Positions 21,859 through 32,454 of a stretch of 64,000 nucleotides of DNA are shown piece by piece. Under the pieces are notes generated by a model, which worked only from the letters and a program-made list of their open reading frames with translations, searched no databases and had not been told where the DNA came from. A program made the translations under genes and the position numbers. Position 1 is the first letter of the stretch. The number at the start of each line of letters is the position of its first letter. The DNA is from Lepidodermella squamata. Lineage: Eukaryota > Gastrotricha. Where the stretch lies: positions 682,001-746,000 of the forward strand of contig JBLDXI010000009.1 in NCBI GenBank assembly GCA_047495785.1, in the 5' to 3' direction.

Positions 21859-23560
21859 TTATGATGAACTTCCATAAGTATTAATACCCGCATTGTCGTT
21901 TTTACTCCTGCGCGAGATGATGCGAATTTCATCTTCGTTGCCAACAGGTACATCGTCATCATCCTCCTGGGCATGTTCTATCACACTCTCGCTTTTGCCC
22001 ACTATGGCATCGCCCTGTTAATTATTATCCAATTAATATAAAAGCAGTAGCTTTGCAAAATTAACTCACATCAAAGGCATCATCACCAGTTACAATGAGG
22101 TATTTTTTCTTACGATATGTATCCCTCATTTTTACGCAGTAGAGCAGTAAAATATCGCAAACAATAGAAACTATAGCTAGAAGTGCAAAACCAGAACCGA
22201 GGTTGGTAGCTAAAGGTATAACATCGAAACGACCGCCTTTTCCTTGAATTTGAACTGAAATCATAGGCATATGCATAATTTAAATACTTGAATTAAATAT
22301 ATAAATACCGTAAAACATGACGCCATATGCCTTGTATAAAGTGCGGACCTCCTGGCCATGCTCATTTGTCCAATAATTGGCATAGCGAAAATTAAAACCT
22401 GGAGCAATGAGCACAGTGGGATCGTCCAAGCGAGAAAATCGATATTCAGGAATGCAGTGTTCAGCAGAATGATCAAAATCACAATTCCATACAATCGAAA
22501 TGGAAACCACAGCGCCATCAACAGCGATATCTGCAAACTCCATTCCAGCTTCCTTGACGATTGTTCCCAAGCGAAATACAGGGCAGAGCTTGAGTTGAGG
22601 GTCATCTGCTTGATACTCGCAAAGTTTTAAAAAAGTCGAATTTTGAGTGTCTAATACATTCCTCCGTCGAACGTTGAAAGCAGGAAAATAAACGCTGTTT
22701 TTAATGAGAACAGTGAAGTTTTCTGCCTCTGGTATAAGAGGTGTAGGGGGAGTTTTGTCTATTTCGACTGGACACCAAGCAAAGATTTGACAAACTTCAA
22801 GGCGTCAATCAAGATATAGGTGTTAATATTGAAAAAAATACGACAGGCTACCTTTGACACCAGGAATTTGATCGGAGTCTACACATTCCCCGGTCTGGAT
22901 ACCTAACAAAATATAAATTATAAGACCGAGCTTGATAAATGTTGACGCTAACCGTTTCCCAACATATCGTGAAATCCACGCACGCAAATACTCGAGTCAT
23001 TTGTACAAATTACACCAGGAACGCCAGGATCCTCTGGGCAAGTTGTGCGATTTTGCAAAGGGGTAATAATTGCATTCGTCATTACAAAGAAGCTATTGTA
23101 ACGATAAGTTAGGAAAAGAATTGCCAATCGCACGTAAAGTCTATACCTATCTTTCATCTGAGCTGGAACAACGAAATCTGGAACATCAAACACTTTAAGG
23201 CCCGAGGAAGTGTTAGCATAACCAACGCCTTTGACTTTGGTCGTCACCGAGCTTACAGGCAAATCGATTTTTTGATACCCCTATCGGTAATTGAACATGA
23301 AGCCCAGCAAAGCATGACTATAAAGTCTTACTTTTTGGTATATTATGATATATCTGACAATAATAACGTAAGAATGTAAGAGCGGAGGTTGAGTGCAGCA
23401 AATGAAAAACGAACCCTATGACAAAGCAAAGAATAGCAGCTTGAAGAAATCGATTCACCAAGCCAAGCTTCACGCTCTTTATATGAACGACTTTGAAAGT
23501 TTCATATTCAAAAAACGAAGCCAGTCCAGCATGTAGCAGCGTGCCAATCTTTGAGCTCAT
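21859..23560 (-). CDS. P2RX: P2X ATP-gated cation channel
   Basis: Eight exons (23415-23560, 23332-23353, 23147-23280, 22953-23092, 22852-22902, 22309-22794, 22070-22254, 21859-22014) give 439 aa. It is a trimeric ATP-gated cation channel with two membrane segments. TM1 is about 30-50 (ending VIGYIIIYQKGYQ); TM2 is about 345-368 (GSGFALLAIVSIVCDILLLY). The ATP-site residues are all visible: SSVTTKVKG (two Lys), ENFTVLIK (Thr), FNFRYA (Asn-Phe-Arg) and LYKAYG (Lys). The ectodomain has the Cys-rich pattern and the GKGGRFDVIP lead-in to TM2; the post-TM2 YRKKKY motif and an acidic tail follow. Exon 2 is only 22 nt; without it the TM1 end and the frame fail. C. elegans lacks P2X, which argues against a close relative of it. 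Confidence 0.92.
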
Positions 23561-24670
23561 CTTGAAGTAGTGATCAGCCAACGGTTAATGGTTAATGATT
23601 TCAATGATTAACAGAGGCCTAAATCAATTCGCACTTCGCATGAGAAACAAAACCCACTCCAATGTATTTTCGGCCACTCCTCGATCCACGAGGAGCTTCT
23701 GCCGACGCTGATTTGCGAGTAGATTCCAGACGTCATGGGCTATGGTTATGACAAGCAACACGCGTATTATTCGTATTTTTTGTGCGTAGCTTATGTATGA
23801 GTTCGCAACGGTAGCGTTCAACACGGCATAGAATAAATCAGGATCCAATGTGATTTCAGAGTAGCTAAACGCTTCAAAAACGCAAGTTTACAATTGTGTG
23901 GACGGATGGATAATGGATAGATGCTAGGTGCTGGATAAGCCCAGCAGTCGCCAAAATCGCCCTGCCAGACGAGAAACAACTGAAGAAAACTGAAAAAAGT
24001 GAACAAAAGTTGGCAATCTGTGTCTCCGCGGTATATGTTTATTGGTAAGGTCATCAGCATTTTATTTTTTATTGATGATTATAAATAGGCACTTGAAATA
24101 AAACAAATTTTGCGTATTTATTTAATATTTTTGAACATCGTTATAAAAAAAAGCAAAATGAAAAATGGAAAATCGATCCCGTCAACTGTCCAGCAACAAA
24201 AGTTTTGAACTCACGTCACCTTTTCTCACTTATCCGCCCAAGCCCTGTTAAATCACAAGAATTGGTGACAGGGTATAGCATTCGTCATCCGTCCATCTAT
24301 CCATCTATCCATCCATTCATTCCTTTTTGTGAGATCTGACCATCTGGCATCTGGCTTGTAACAATCATTTGGTGGAGGTGAGATCCGAGATCCCCACAGT
24401 TGTAATCTATACGGGACCCTTTGGATTGCTTAATAATTAATTGTTAATTCGGCTGAGTCCCGTATGGGATGCTTATGGCGTAAAAGCATCAAAATTCTGA
24501 CGAATCGATTGATAATTTGTGTGTGGTTTACAAAAATTCAAGTAGAACAAGGGTAGAAGGGAGCGGTTTTTTATTTGCGGAATTTTGTCTATTTCTTGCA
24601 AGAATGCTGATTATCGAGTTTTTCCGCCTTATCCAGATATATTTATTACTTAGATACCTCTTTAACTGCG
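23561..24670. other. Bidirectional upstream region of P2X and ZYG11-like genes
   Basis: About 1.1 kb between divergent genes. It contains a (CCAT/CTAT)n microsatellite at about 24291-24323 and otherwise unremarkable AT-rich DNA with no supported ORF. Acceptor-like sequences lie just before both starts (attacttag at about 24646-24654 and cttcaag immediately before the P2X ATG), which could be 5' UTR introns or trans-splice sites. Confidence 0.45.
24291..24323. repeat. Tetranucleotide microsatellite (CCAT/CTAT)
   Basis: Alternating ccat and ctat units (ccatctatccatctatccat and on) with no coding role visible. Confidence 0.8.
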
Positions 24671-27315
24671 ATGTTTGACAACGTAAACAGCTTGTCGTCA
24701 TTTGCACTCCTCGAAGCGGGGAAAATGCTCTCTGGAGCTTGTGTCATGAGCGCTTCACAGTATCTGCTGGACACATGCATACCAGCCTCCGTACCCTCTG
24801 TAGCTGGAGACAAACTAATGGAGTTTCTTGACAAACAGGAGCAACTCAACGACTCCACCATGCAGTTATTTGACAGCCGTAGATTCCGGCTTACGTCTGC
24901 TCGCATAACTCCAGGCCCGGCAAAGGGCAGTCGTGACGAGCTCACTTTCAGTGGACTGCGAGTATTAAAAACGCAGTATTTGAAACGCCTCGAATTTTCT
25001 GGCAGAAGAAAATACGACCATTCCGGGGGTACTCAGCTAGCTACTGACCCGGGCGGCGTTTTGCGTACACTCAACGATTGGACCATTCACAATCTAATTG
25101 AGCTGCAACTGCCGTTTAATGAGCTAAACAACAACGTTATTTTGCGGATAGCGTGCTTCAGAAATTTACGATATTTAAACGTTGCATCTTGTTTATCGAC
25201 ATTCAACTCGAACTCCCTGGAAATTGTCCTATCTGGAGTACCTTTGTTGGAAGGTATTGATTTGTCCGACACACATGTGCAATCAATAGAGCCATTGCGA
25301 TCTCGGAAAGATACCTTAAAACGCCTCTCTCTTTATGGCACCCAGGCACTATTTTACTCATCCACGCCAGAAGTATTGATTACATTGCATCGACTGAAAA
25401 ACTTGGATATTTCGTTACCAGCGGATATGCCGCACATCGAGGATAACAATCAATTTAAACTGGAACCTTTCCTAGCCAAGCTCCCCGCGCACTGTCCTGA
25501 TATTGAATATTTAGATATATCGGGAAATCAGCGCTTGACCCTTGATGCTGGACGTCCAGCTCTTCTATCTTGCGCAGCATCGCTGACGAATTTGAAATTT
25601 ATCGGATGTGCGATCGATGGAGATGTTTCACATTGGCTGAAAAGTAATTTTTTGATATAACCTGGATCGACTATGACAAATGCATTTTAGGTGTTCAAGC
25701 TCAACGTCGCATAAAAATCACTGGTACATCGTCGCTGGAAGCCATTGTCGAAAGTTTGCACCGTTATCATTTGCGGCCTAGTTACCTACATCACTCTCTT
25801 GTCGCCTTGTACAATTTTATCGGCGATTTGGAAGAAGACGCGGCTTTCGCTCGATTTCACATGCCCTGCCTTTCGTCGGTTATAGAAGTCTGCCAACTTT
25901 GGCCTCATGACAGGCTGGTTCAGCTATCTGGCACAGCTTCTGTTTACGCCCTGACACGAGGTTCCCTGTCAAGCAAATTGCCTCGCCGCTTGCTCTGTGA
26001 AGTTGTGAAAATTGGTAAGAGCTCTGGTCAAGCTTCAATTCATCAAGATTTTAGACAAAATGTACGCTTTTTAGCCACTACTGTTCTAGACATATTCTCG
26101 CAGCTTCAGTTGGTCAAAAATGCCGTTCTTTTGCTGTGCAATGATACGATTTTAGACTGCGGAGCCGATTGGCTTGCGTGTGCCTCAGCAGTGCTTCATC
26201 GTTTGCGGCAGATCGGCGTATCGAACGCGTTCATTGCGAAAATGTCTGTGCTTATTATATCAGTTTTGGCTAGTCGGCTAACTGCTGCTGAAGGTATCTT
26301 CCTTCAGCACACAAATGTTTTATTGTATTCCCAATTGTCTTCCAGCTGCCTCGCTAATGTCCTCTCCTGACAACTGGCAAACTTTGTTAGCTCCTGTGAG
26401 CTTGGCATGCCAGGAAGGCGAGGAGCAACAAATGGCGGAATCCACTGCTCTCCGATATTGGTATAAGCGGCGAAGCTCAGTGAATCCATGAAACTAAATT
26501 AATTTTCATATTTCCAGTCTTTCTGCTCTTTGGAATTTAACCGACGAAAACCCTCTGAATTGTAGACGCTTCGTTGACGCTGGTGGATTGAAAGCCTATG
26601 CAAAGCTATTGAAATACTACCGTGAGAACGCTGAAAAGCTACGGACTGGAAACAATGGAAATTCCTCGTCAAGCCGGGAACCTGATTACGTGATTGATTA
26701 TGAAGGAAAGTTGCTCGGGCTATTGAACAATGTGTCTGAAGTTCCGAATCTACGCGTTGAGATCGTAGATGTTCCAGAATTCATGTCTGAACTTGTATGG
26801 CGCTTGCAGCAGATAAACGATACGGAAAGGCACTATTTCGCTGGCGGGATCATTGCCAATGTGTTGAATGAAGGGGGAAACATTGCATCACATTCAGTAA
26901 AATTTGACGATCTAAACACAGAATTATCGAATTGCGTGGCCAGATGGCAAATGCCCCAACATGAACACGTGGCTTATAGGTCCTTTCGGCCTTTCGTACC
27001 CTTATTATCAGATACGAACTATCCAGCAGTCAGGCACTGGGCTTTATGGGCATTGGTTTGTTGATATTCGACTCTTCACTTACCAATATAACATCATATG
27101 TTTAGGGCCTGGTCGCTACCAAAAATCCGGACCGGTATGCTGCTATGCTGAAACGGGACGGCGTTTTCTCGCGGGTTTGTGAACTAATCGCCAATATGGG
27201 CCATGACCCGCTGGGTCGGTCGTTGTCTGAACGCTTGGCTAGTGTCTTGTTGAAAGTTGATGACGATGGAAGCCTGCAAAATGCTATTCGACAGGCTTCA
27301 CAAGCTCGATTGTGA
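24671..27315 (+). CDS. ZYG11/ZER1-family substrate receptor of Cullin-2 ubiquitin ligase
   Basis: Five exons (24671-25643, 25691-26293, 26346-26460, 26518-27055, 27106-27315) give 812 aa, close to ZYG11B (744) and ZER1 (766). Family members recruit substrates, including proteins with exposed N-terminal glycine, to CUL2-RING ligases. Residues ~1-50 (SFALLEAGKMLSGACVMSASQYL) are the likely elongin/Cul2-binding helices. Residues ~110-325 are leucine-rich repeats (LIELQLPFNELN, LRYLNVASC, LEGIDLSDT, LKNLDIS, IEYLDISGN). The rest is an ARM-like array with the family hallmarks SALWNLTDENP, LLGLLNNVSEVP, YFAGGIIANVL and HWALWAL. I cannot separate ZYG11 from ZER1 by eye, so no symbol is given. Introns are about 47-57 nt. 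Confidence 0.85.
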
Positions 27316-27626
27316 CCCTAACCAACCGTAATAAAAAGGTTCACGCTTTCTTCTCACAGTTGGAATATATATTTTTAACGATATTTCGTGATGCTAGTAC
27401 TTGCATTTATTGGCATGGCATCGCTCACATTGATCCATAGATCAAAATTTGTTCTACTTTGTTTTTGACTGTGAAATAAAATTTCATTGCTTGAAAATCG
27501 CCTAAGAAATGAGTAATTTTACTTTGACAATGTCAGTAAATGGAAAACGCCTGTTATAATGAATAATCGAGGTCGCCCGATGACCAGTGTATATTATTTC
27601 TAGATGGCATTCGGATAGCGCTGCCT

Positions 27627-27653
27627 GAAAACTCGGAAAACTCGGAAAACTCG
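27627..27653. repeat. Tandem repeat, 9-bp unit x3
   Basis: gaaaactcg occurs three times in a row, directly abutting the left arm of the inverted-repeat element. Confidence 0.8.
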
Positions 27654-28021
27654 TCAACTGGGGTGACTTTGGCAGGGCAAATCTCGACGGTAGCCGGGGT
27701 TATAACAGCCCCTAGAGTCGGCGACCGCTGGATTGCCGGCGTAGTAGGCAGCCCGAATATGACAGTGTTTAATCATTTTGATCCCACCTGTTTAACTGCG
27801 GAGTCGTCGAAATTTCGTACAAAAAACGAATTTTCCCGCTAACTTTACCTGTTTTTAATCATCAGGCAAGGTAACCAATTGACGTTTAGCATATACATCA
27901 ATGCTTGCCTTTTCTAGGGCTATCAAACGGTATCTCACTCGAGGGGTATCATCCTGGCTACCTTCGAGATTTGCCCTGCCAAAATCCCCCATTTTGGCAC
28001 GGCAAAGTCACCCCAGTCAAC
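27653..28021. mobile_element. ~370-bp inverted-repeat (MITE-like) element
   Basis: The left arm 27653-27695 (gtcaactggggtgactttgg...) is matched inverted by 27956-28021, with high identity over about 43 bp, interrupted in the right arm by a 24-bp insertion that looks like a local duplication (ccccattttggcacggcaaa region). The interior codes for nothing. The architecture fits a non-autonomous DNA element; no transposase and no convincing target duplication is seen. Confidence 0.6.
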
Positions 28022-28680
28022 GGTAGGTCTCGCAGGCTCTTTTTGCATGAAAGAAAAAACGGATTAATTTGTCACCTTGAAACGCAAGTAACCAAGCATA
28101 AATCCGAGTTTTTCACCGAGTGCTGCCGATTCTTTCTTCTACTCCGTTACATACACAGCTTTCAGGCTAACCATCAAGACTCGAGACTCGAGCTTATCAA
28201 AACATGCGCAATTTCAGATCGAATTATTGCTTGGCACTTCGAATACTGCTCGACATTCCATAGTACTATGAAATAAATGGCAACTTTGCCGCTTGCCCAT
28301 AAATCACTCCATAATAGCAGAAGCTATGTCAAACTAATTGTTTATTTCGATTCGCGCTCGAAAGATCAGCTTGATCTATAGTCCAACGATTTAAAAGCAC
28401 AGGTAAGGCATTCCCTGACTACACATACGGAATTCGGCAAGGGTCCGCACGAATGATCATTTTTAACTACCTGAATAAATTTATGCATCCCAATATCGCA
28501 CATGGAAACATAGCCTCCGATGCCTTCAGATTAAGAAGCCAATATTAGAATTAGAATTGGAAGATAAAAGTTAATTGCATTTCTTTGTTTGCGAAGGCAG
28601 GATTTTCGTGAGGTTTTGAAGAAAAGATCAAAAATCATCATCTATGATACAAGTCAGAGCTACTTTCATTGCTGTGGCAT

Positions 28681-29082
28681 TTATTTCTTGAGGAGAGCAG
28701 TCTTGAGTTCGCCGTAGCTGATTTTGCCGTCACCTATGATATGAGCGATTCAAATCAAAGATTAACAGAGCTGAAATCAAAGCTAACCGTTCTCGTCGAC
28801 TTCCTTGAAGATTTTTTCGACGTCCGTCTTCGAGGGTTCCTTGCCAAGGACGTCCTTGAGCAGACCTTCGAATTCGACCTGGTCGATAACCTTATCGTCG
28901 TTGGTGTCGAACTTCTTGAAGAGGGCCTTGACCTCTGAAATGAAATAAAATAAATTATAATGTATCTGGATAACTGCACGGCAGTGTTGTCTTTACCATC
29001 CTCGGTGAACTTGTGGAGGCTCTGAAAATTCAAATAAGTATAATTATACGTTATTTTGGAATGTTTAACGAACTTACCATGT
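28681..29082 (-). CDS. Small two-EF-hand calcium-binding protein, copy A
   Basis: Four exons on the minus strand (29080-29082 carrying only the ATG, 28997-29021, 28788-28934, 28681-28733) give 75 aa. Two canonical EF-hand loops are visible: DTNDDKVIDQVE and DENGDGKISYGE, each with acidic residues at positions 1, 3, 5 and 12, so both should bind calcium. The protein is one EF-hand pair with no signal peptide or other domain, in the size class of calbindin-D9k, polcalcin or half a calmodulin. Its start (SLHKFTEDEVKALFKKFD) is shared with the tandem copy B. It is probably a cytosolic calcium buffer or sensor; partner unknown. Confidence 0.8.
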
Positions 29083-30602
29083 TTATTGAGTTGGGTTGAT
29101 ACAACAACTAAAATTTAAAATAGCCCTGCGGAAGAAATACAACAAAGTATATAAATGGCTCGCAGTCATAAATGCCTATTCGATAAAAATATTTTACTGC
29201 CCAAAGCTCGGTGAAAATGCGGAATGAGCTGAGCTGTGGTTTCTCGATATGGCAAGGAATGAAACTGATGAGCAGCGGGAAGGTTGAACTGCCGACGTCA
29301 ATTATTTGGAAATGTATAATGTATAACCCAACAGCTGTCATTACTTCAGCATGCACTAGCGTTTTCTCTTTACTCCTGCCAATACACAGTTATCCTAAAC
29401 AAATGCACTGCATCGCAACACTGTTATTCGTGTTTTCCGTTCGATTGCAGAATGCGCGGGTAGATAGATTCTCATTGGCAGGTAGGTAGGTATAAGGAGA
29501 TGAAAAGCTACCGAGAACAAGCTCAAGATTTCCTCCCTTGTAGTCAGCTGCATCATCATGTCTCGCTGAAAGAAAGCATCATTGAGGATCTGCTGGCCGA
29601 TATATGGCTAGTACGCGCATATAATAATGGCATGCGCGTGGCTCACAGGTGCGATTTATTGGGAAGCGCCGGCCGGTTTGCGGTAGCGCAATGATTGCTC
29701 TCGTGGCACGCGTGATGGGTATTGTTATTCGCTTGTGAAAAATGATACAACGCTTCGGCCGTATCGCTAGCCGATACTCCACTGATCGCTCGTCGACTCT
29801 GTACACTTACAGCTTGTTCAAAAATGTTCGAAGGAACAACGGCGGAGAGGATATATGGGTACACAAAACAAGTAGGAAATATTGAAAATGGATGAAGTAC
29901 TAGCCGGCACCGCTCCAAGGTAATAGCAAGCTCTTTTAGCTCTCTGGTACCGGTAAATAATTAGGAATCTCATATAACCGAGAAGGCCCTTTTTGGAATG
30001 ACCATTTTTAGTAGTAACCTTTCTACTGGTATCCGTTTCCTGTTTGCGTGTTTAGTATCACTTGTCAGCCGAAAAACCGATAGTAAGTAATAAAAAAATA
30101 TTAAAATAAGCTGGATAGTTGGGCCTTGTTGATTTCATTACTCGTCCTTTCATTAGCAGGTTCAACATTTACTCAGAAATTAGCCTCATCTCATGGGTTA
30201 CCAACTGACTTTGTTCACGTTAAAAATATACTGCTGTAATGTACTGTACCTACCAGCCGACCAAACTAAATCATTGTCCCTTTGAGTTGGGAAGAGGAGG
30301 ATCACGACGGCAGTTTACAAAGTATTGCTGGTATGTATTGGGGAAGAATCGCTGAGTTTATTGTTTGTATTTCCGTACAATTATAACATTATTAGTCGCT
30401 CTTTATTCTAATATACGACAAATTTTATGTTGGCAGTCTCAGTTGAACTAAATTAAAACTGTATCGCGAACCAATCATGAATATGGGGTATACCAAGATG
30501 GGAGCAATCCCACTATAATAAGTTATTTGCTAGTTGCTAGACAGTTGAATAGATTAATGTGGACATATTGATGTTTCTTTTAATTAGCATTGATTGATTT
30601 GC
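29083..30602. other. Spacer between the two EF-hand genes
   Basis: About 1.5 kb upstream of copy A and downstream of copy B. Short unrelated ORFs only; no repeat family or RNA gene recognised. It presumably contains the copy A promoter. Confidence 0.4.
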
Positions 30603-31054
30603 TCATTTTTTGACCATAGCTCTCGACAATTCGTCGTACGTAATTTTGCCATCACCTGTAATAAACCAAATGAAAAAGGCGTTATAGTTTTTATTCCAAG
30701 ACTTACCATCGGTATCTACTTCCTGAAACATTTTCGCAGCGTCAGCGTCGCCAACTTTGCGTTTCAGCACCTCGTTCAACAAATCGTTGAACTCGGGGAG
30801 ATCGATGACCTGTCAATAAAAAAATGAGACATTGTTTAAGAAAATGGGAGACTACCTTATCTCCGTTCTTGTCAAACTTGCTGAAAAAAGCCTTCACTTC
30901 TGAATTGATAAAAAGATATTAAAGGGTCATTATTGCGGAATGGAATTCAGTTTGCATTGCCATACCATCTTCGGTAAAGTTTTTCTGGAAATAAATTGCA
31001 CATGTAATTTCTTACGGGTTTTATCAATTCTTTCAAACATACCAGTCCGGACAT
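30603..31054 (-). CDS. Small two-EF-hand calcium-binding protein, copy B
   Basis: Five exons on the minus strand (31043-31054, 30966-30984, 30856-30899, 30707-30809, 30603-30655) give 76 aa. The loops DKNGDKVIDLPE and DTDGDGKITYDE are both intact. It is about half identical to copy A along its length and shares three intron positions with it (before the NFTED/KFTED block, after the GAT G of TED, and inside the second loop). It has one more intron, splitting EF-hand 1 between DK and VI. Same orientation and adjacency point to tandem duplication. No membrane or secretion signal. Confidence 0.8.
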
Positions 31055-32454
31055 TGTCGACGGCAGAAGTTTATTGAGCGTAAATCTAGAGGACTATCAT
31101 TATAAAAGAATGGTTGGATTTAAATTAGAAGTGCATCATTAACAAATTTATCAAGTTATAAAGTTTCGCTTATAGAAACCTTGAATTGCTCATATACAAG
31201 TTGAAAAATAAAAAATGTAACTCGACTAAACAATTCGTTTTCATTCGTCTGCCAAATCCTTTGCAAACTTGGACCCGCGTACCCATTGATTTTGCGGAAG
31301 AGGAAACCAATTTCGGGCTAAAGGGTTTTATCATAATTTATACAACCAATTGGGTTCTAATGACTCGAGTCAGAAATGCGACAGCATTATATGGCACATG
31401 CGACGTTATTGTGCAAATAGACGCAAATAAGTCCCCGGAGTTCCCCCATTTGCCAGTTCGGTTCGATCAAAAATAAAGCGCCTCGGTGATCGCATATATC
31501 AAGTGCACAGCTATCATAAGGTACTCTACAACCACAAACTTCCGTTAGCCGTCGCGACAGGGCTACTCGATTATCCTACCTGAGCAATATTTTTGCTCAT
31601 CACGAAAATACACATGGATGCTCATTTGGAGTACCAAAAACTACGTCGAATTAGACATGCAGATAGTAATAAATCAACATGGGGTTAGACCGGGAGAACG
31701 TGTTCAAACATTTGCCTATCTGATATATGAAGGCTCGTAATTGAGGCCATACTCTTTTCACTGAAGGCGCAAAAAGACGTCGCATGCGCTTATGACAACT
31801 CAATAATTTGTCGTTTCGGGTCGTTCAGTGTGTTCTAAATTGCAAGTCTCGGCGCAATCTATTCATCGGTGCTACTTTCATTCATCTAACAATGCCTGAA
31901 AGCTGTTTCACATGGAGTTTCGGGCCGATCAGGCGGTCTGCTGCACCTCATGCCCCATAGCTATCCAGCCCACACCTGACAACTTTTGAGGGACTCGATT
32001 TGTGAAAACATCGTTATCAAAACCCTCTTCAGAATCTCACACGACGTAGGATTTATTGGTATATGTCAAACGTATCAATAGTCACAGAAAAGAAGACGAT
32101 GAAAGAAACGTGAATTAAAAGAGACAATAAATTGACAGATTGCACGTTGGTAGTATTAAAGAGCTTTTTGATATGCCACATGATAATAATTATCATTGGC
32201 GCATTCGAAATGGCGCCGGAAAGGTGGCAAACATAGACAACCTCTGTACGTGCACTTGAAACGCTCGGCAATTGAATACCCTTGGATTGCCGCGGTATTC
32301 AGCGAACAAAACAAGATGACTCAGTAGCTTTGGAATAGGCTTCGATTTATTTAAAGTGTTTTTTCATGTTAAGAAGAAAATTGCAAAAAAAATAAAAATA
32401 AAACCACTACAGAAAGAGCACTAGAAACGATGTTAGTAAGAGATGACAGCGAAT
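31055..32454. other. Intergenic upstream of EF-hand copy B
   Basis: 1.4 kb of mixed-composition DNA between EF-hand copy B and the 3' end of MEAK7. ORFs here are short, lack splice structure and match no family I know. Confidence 0.4.

Larger units (their letters stand above)
27316..28680. other. Intergenic with an inverted-repeat element
   Basis: Apart from the inverted-repeat element (27653-28021) and a 9-bp tandem repeat beside it, no gene or known repeat is recognised. It separates the convergent ends of the ZYG11-like gene and the first EF-hand gene. Confidence 0.4.
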
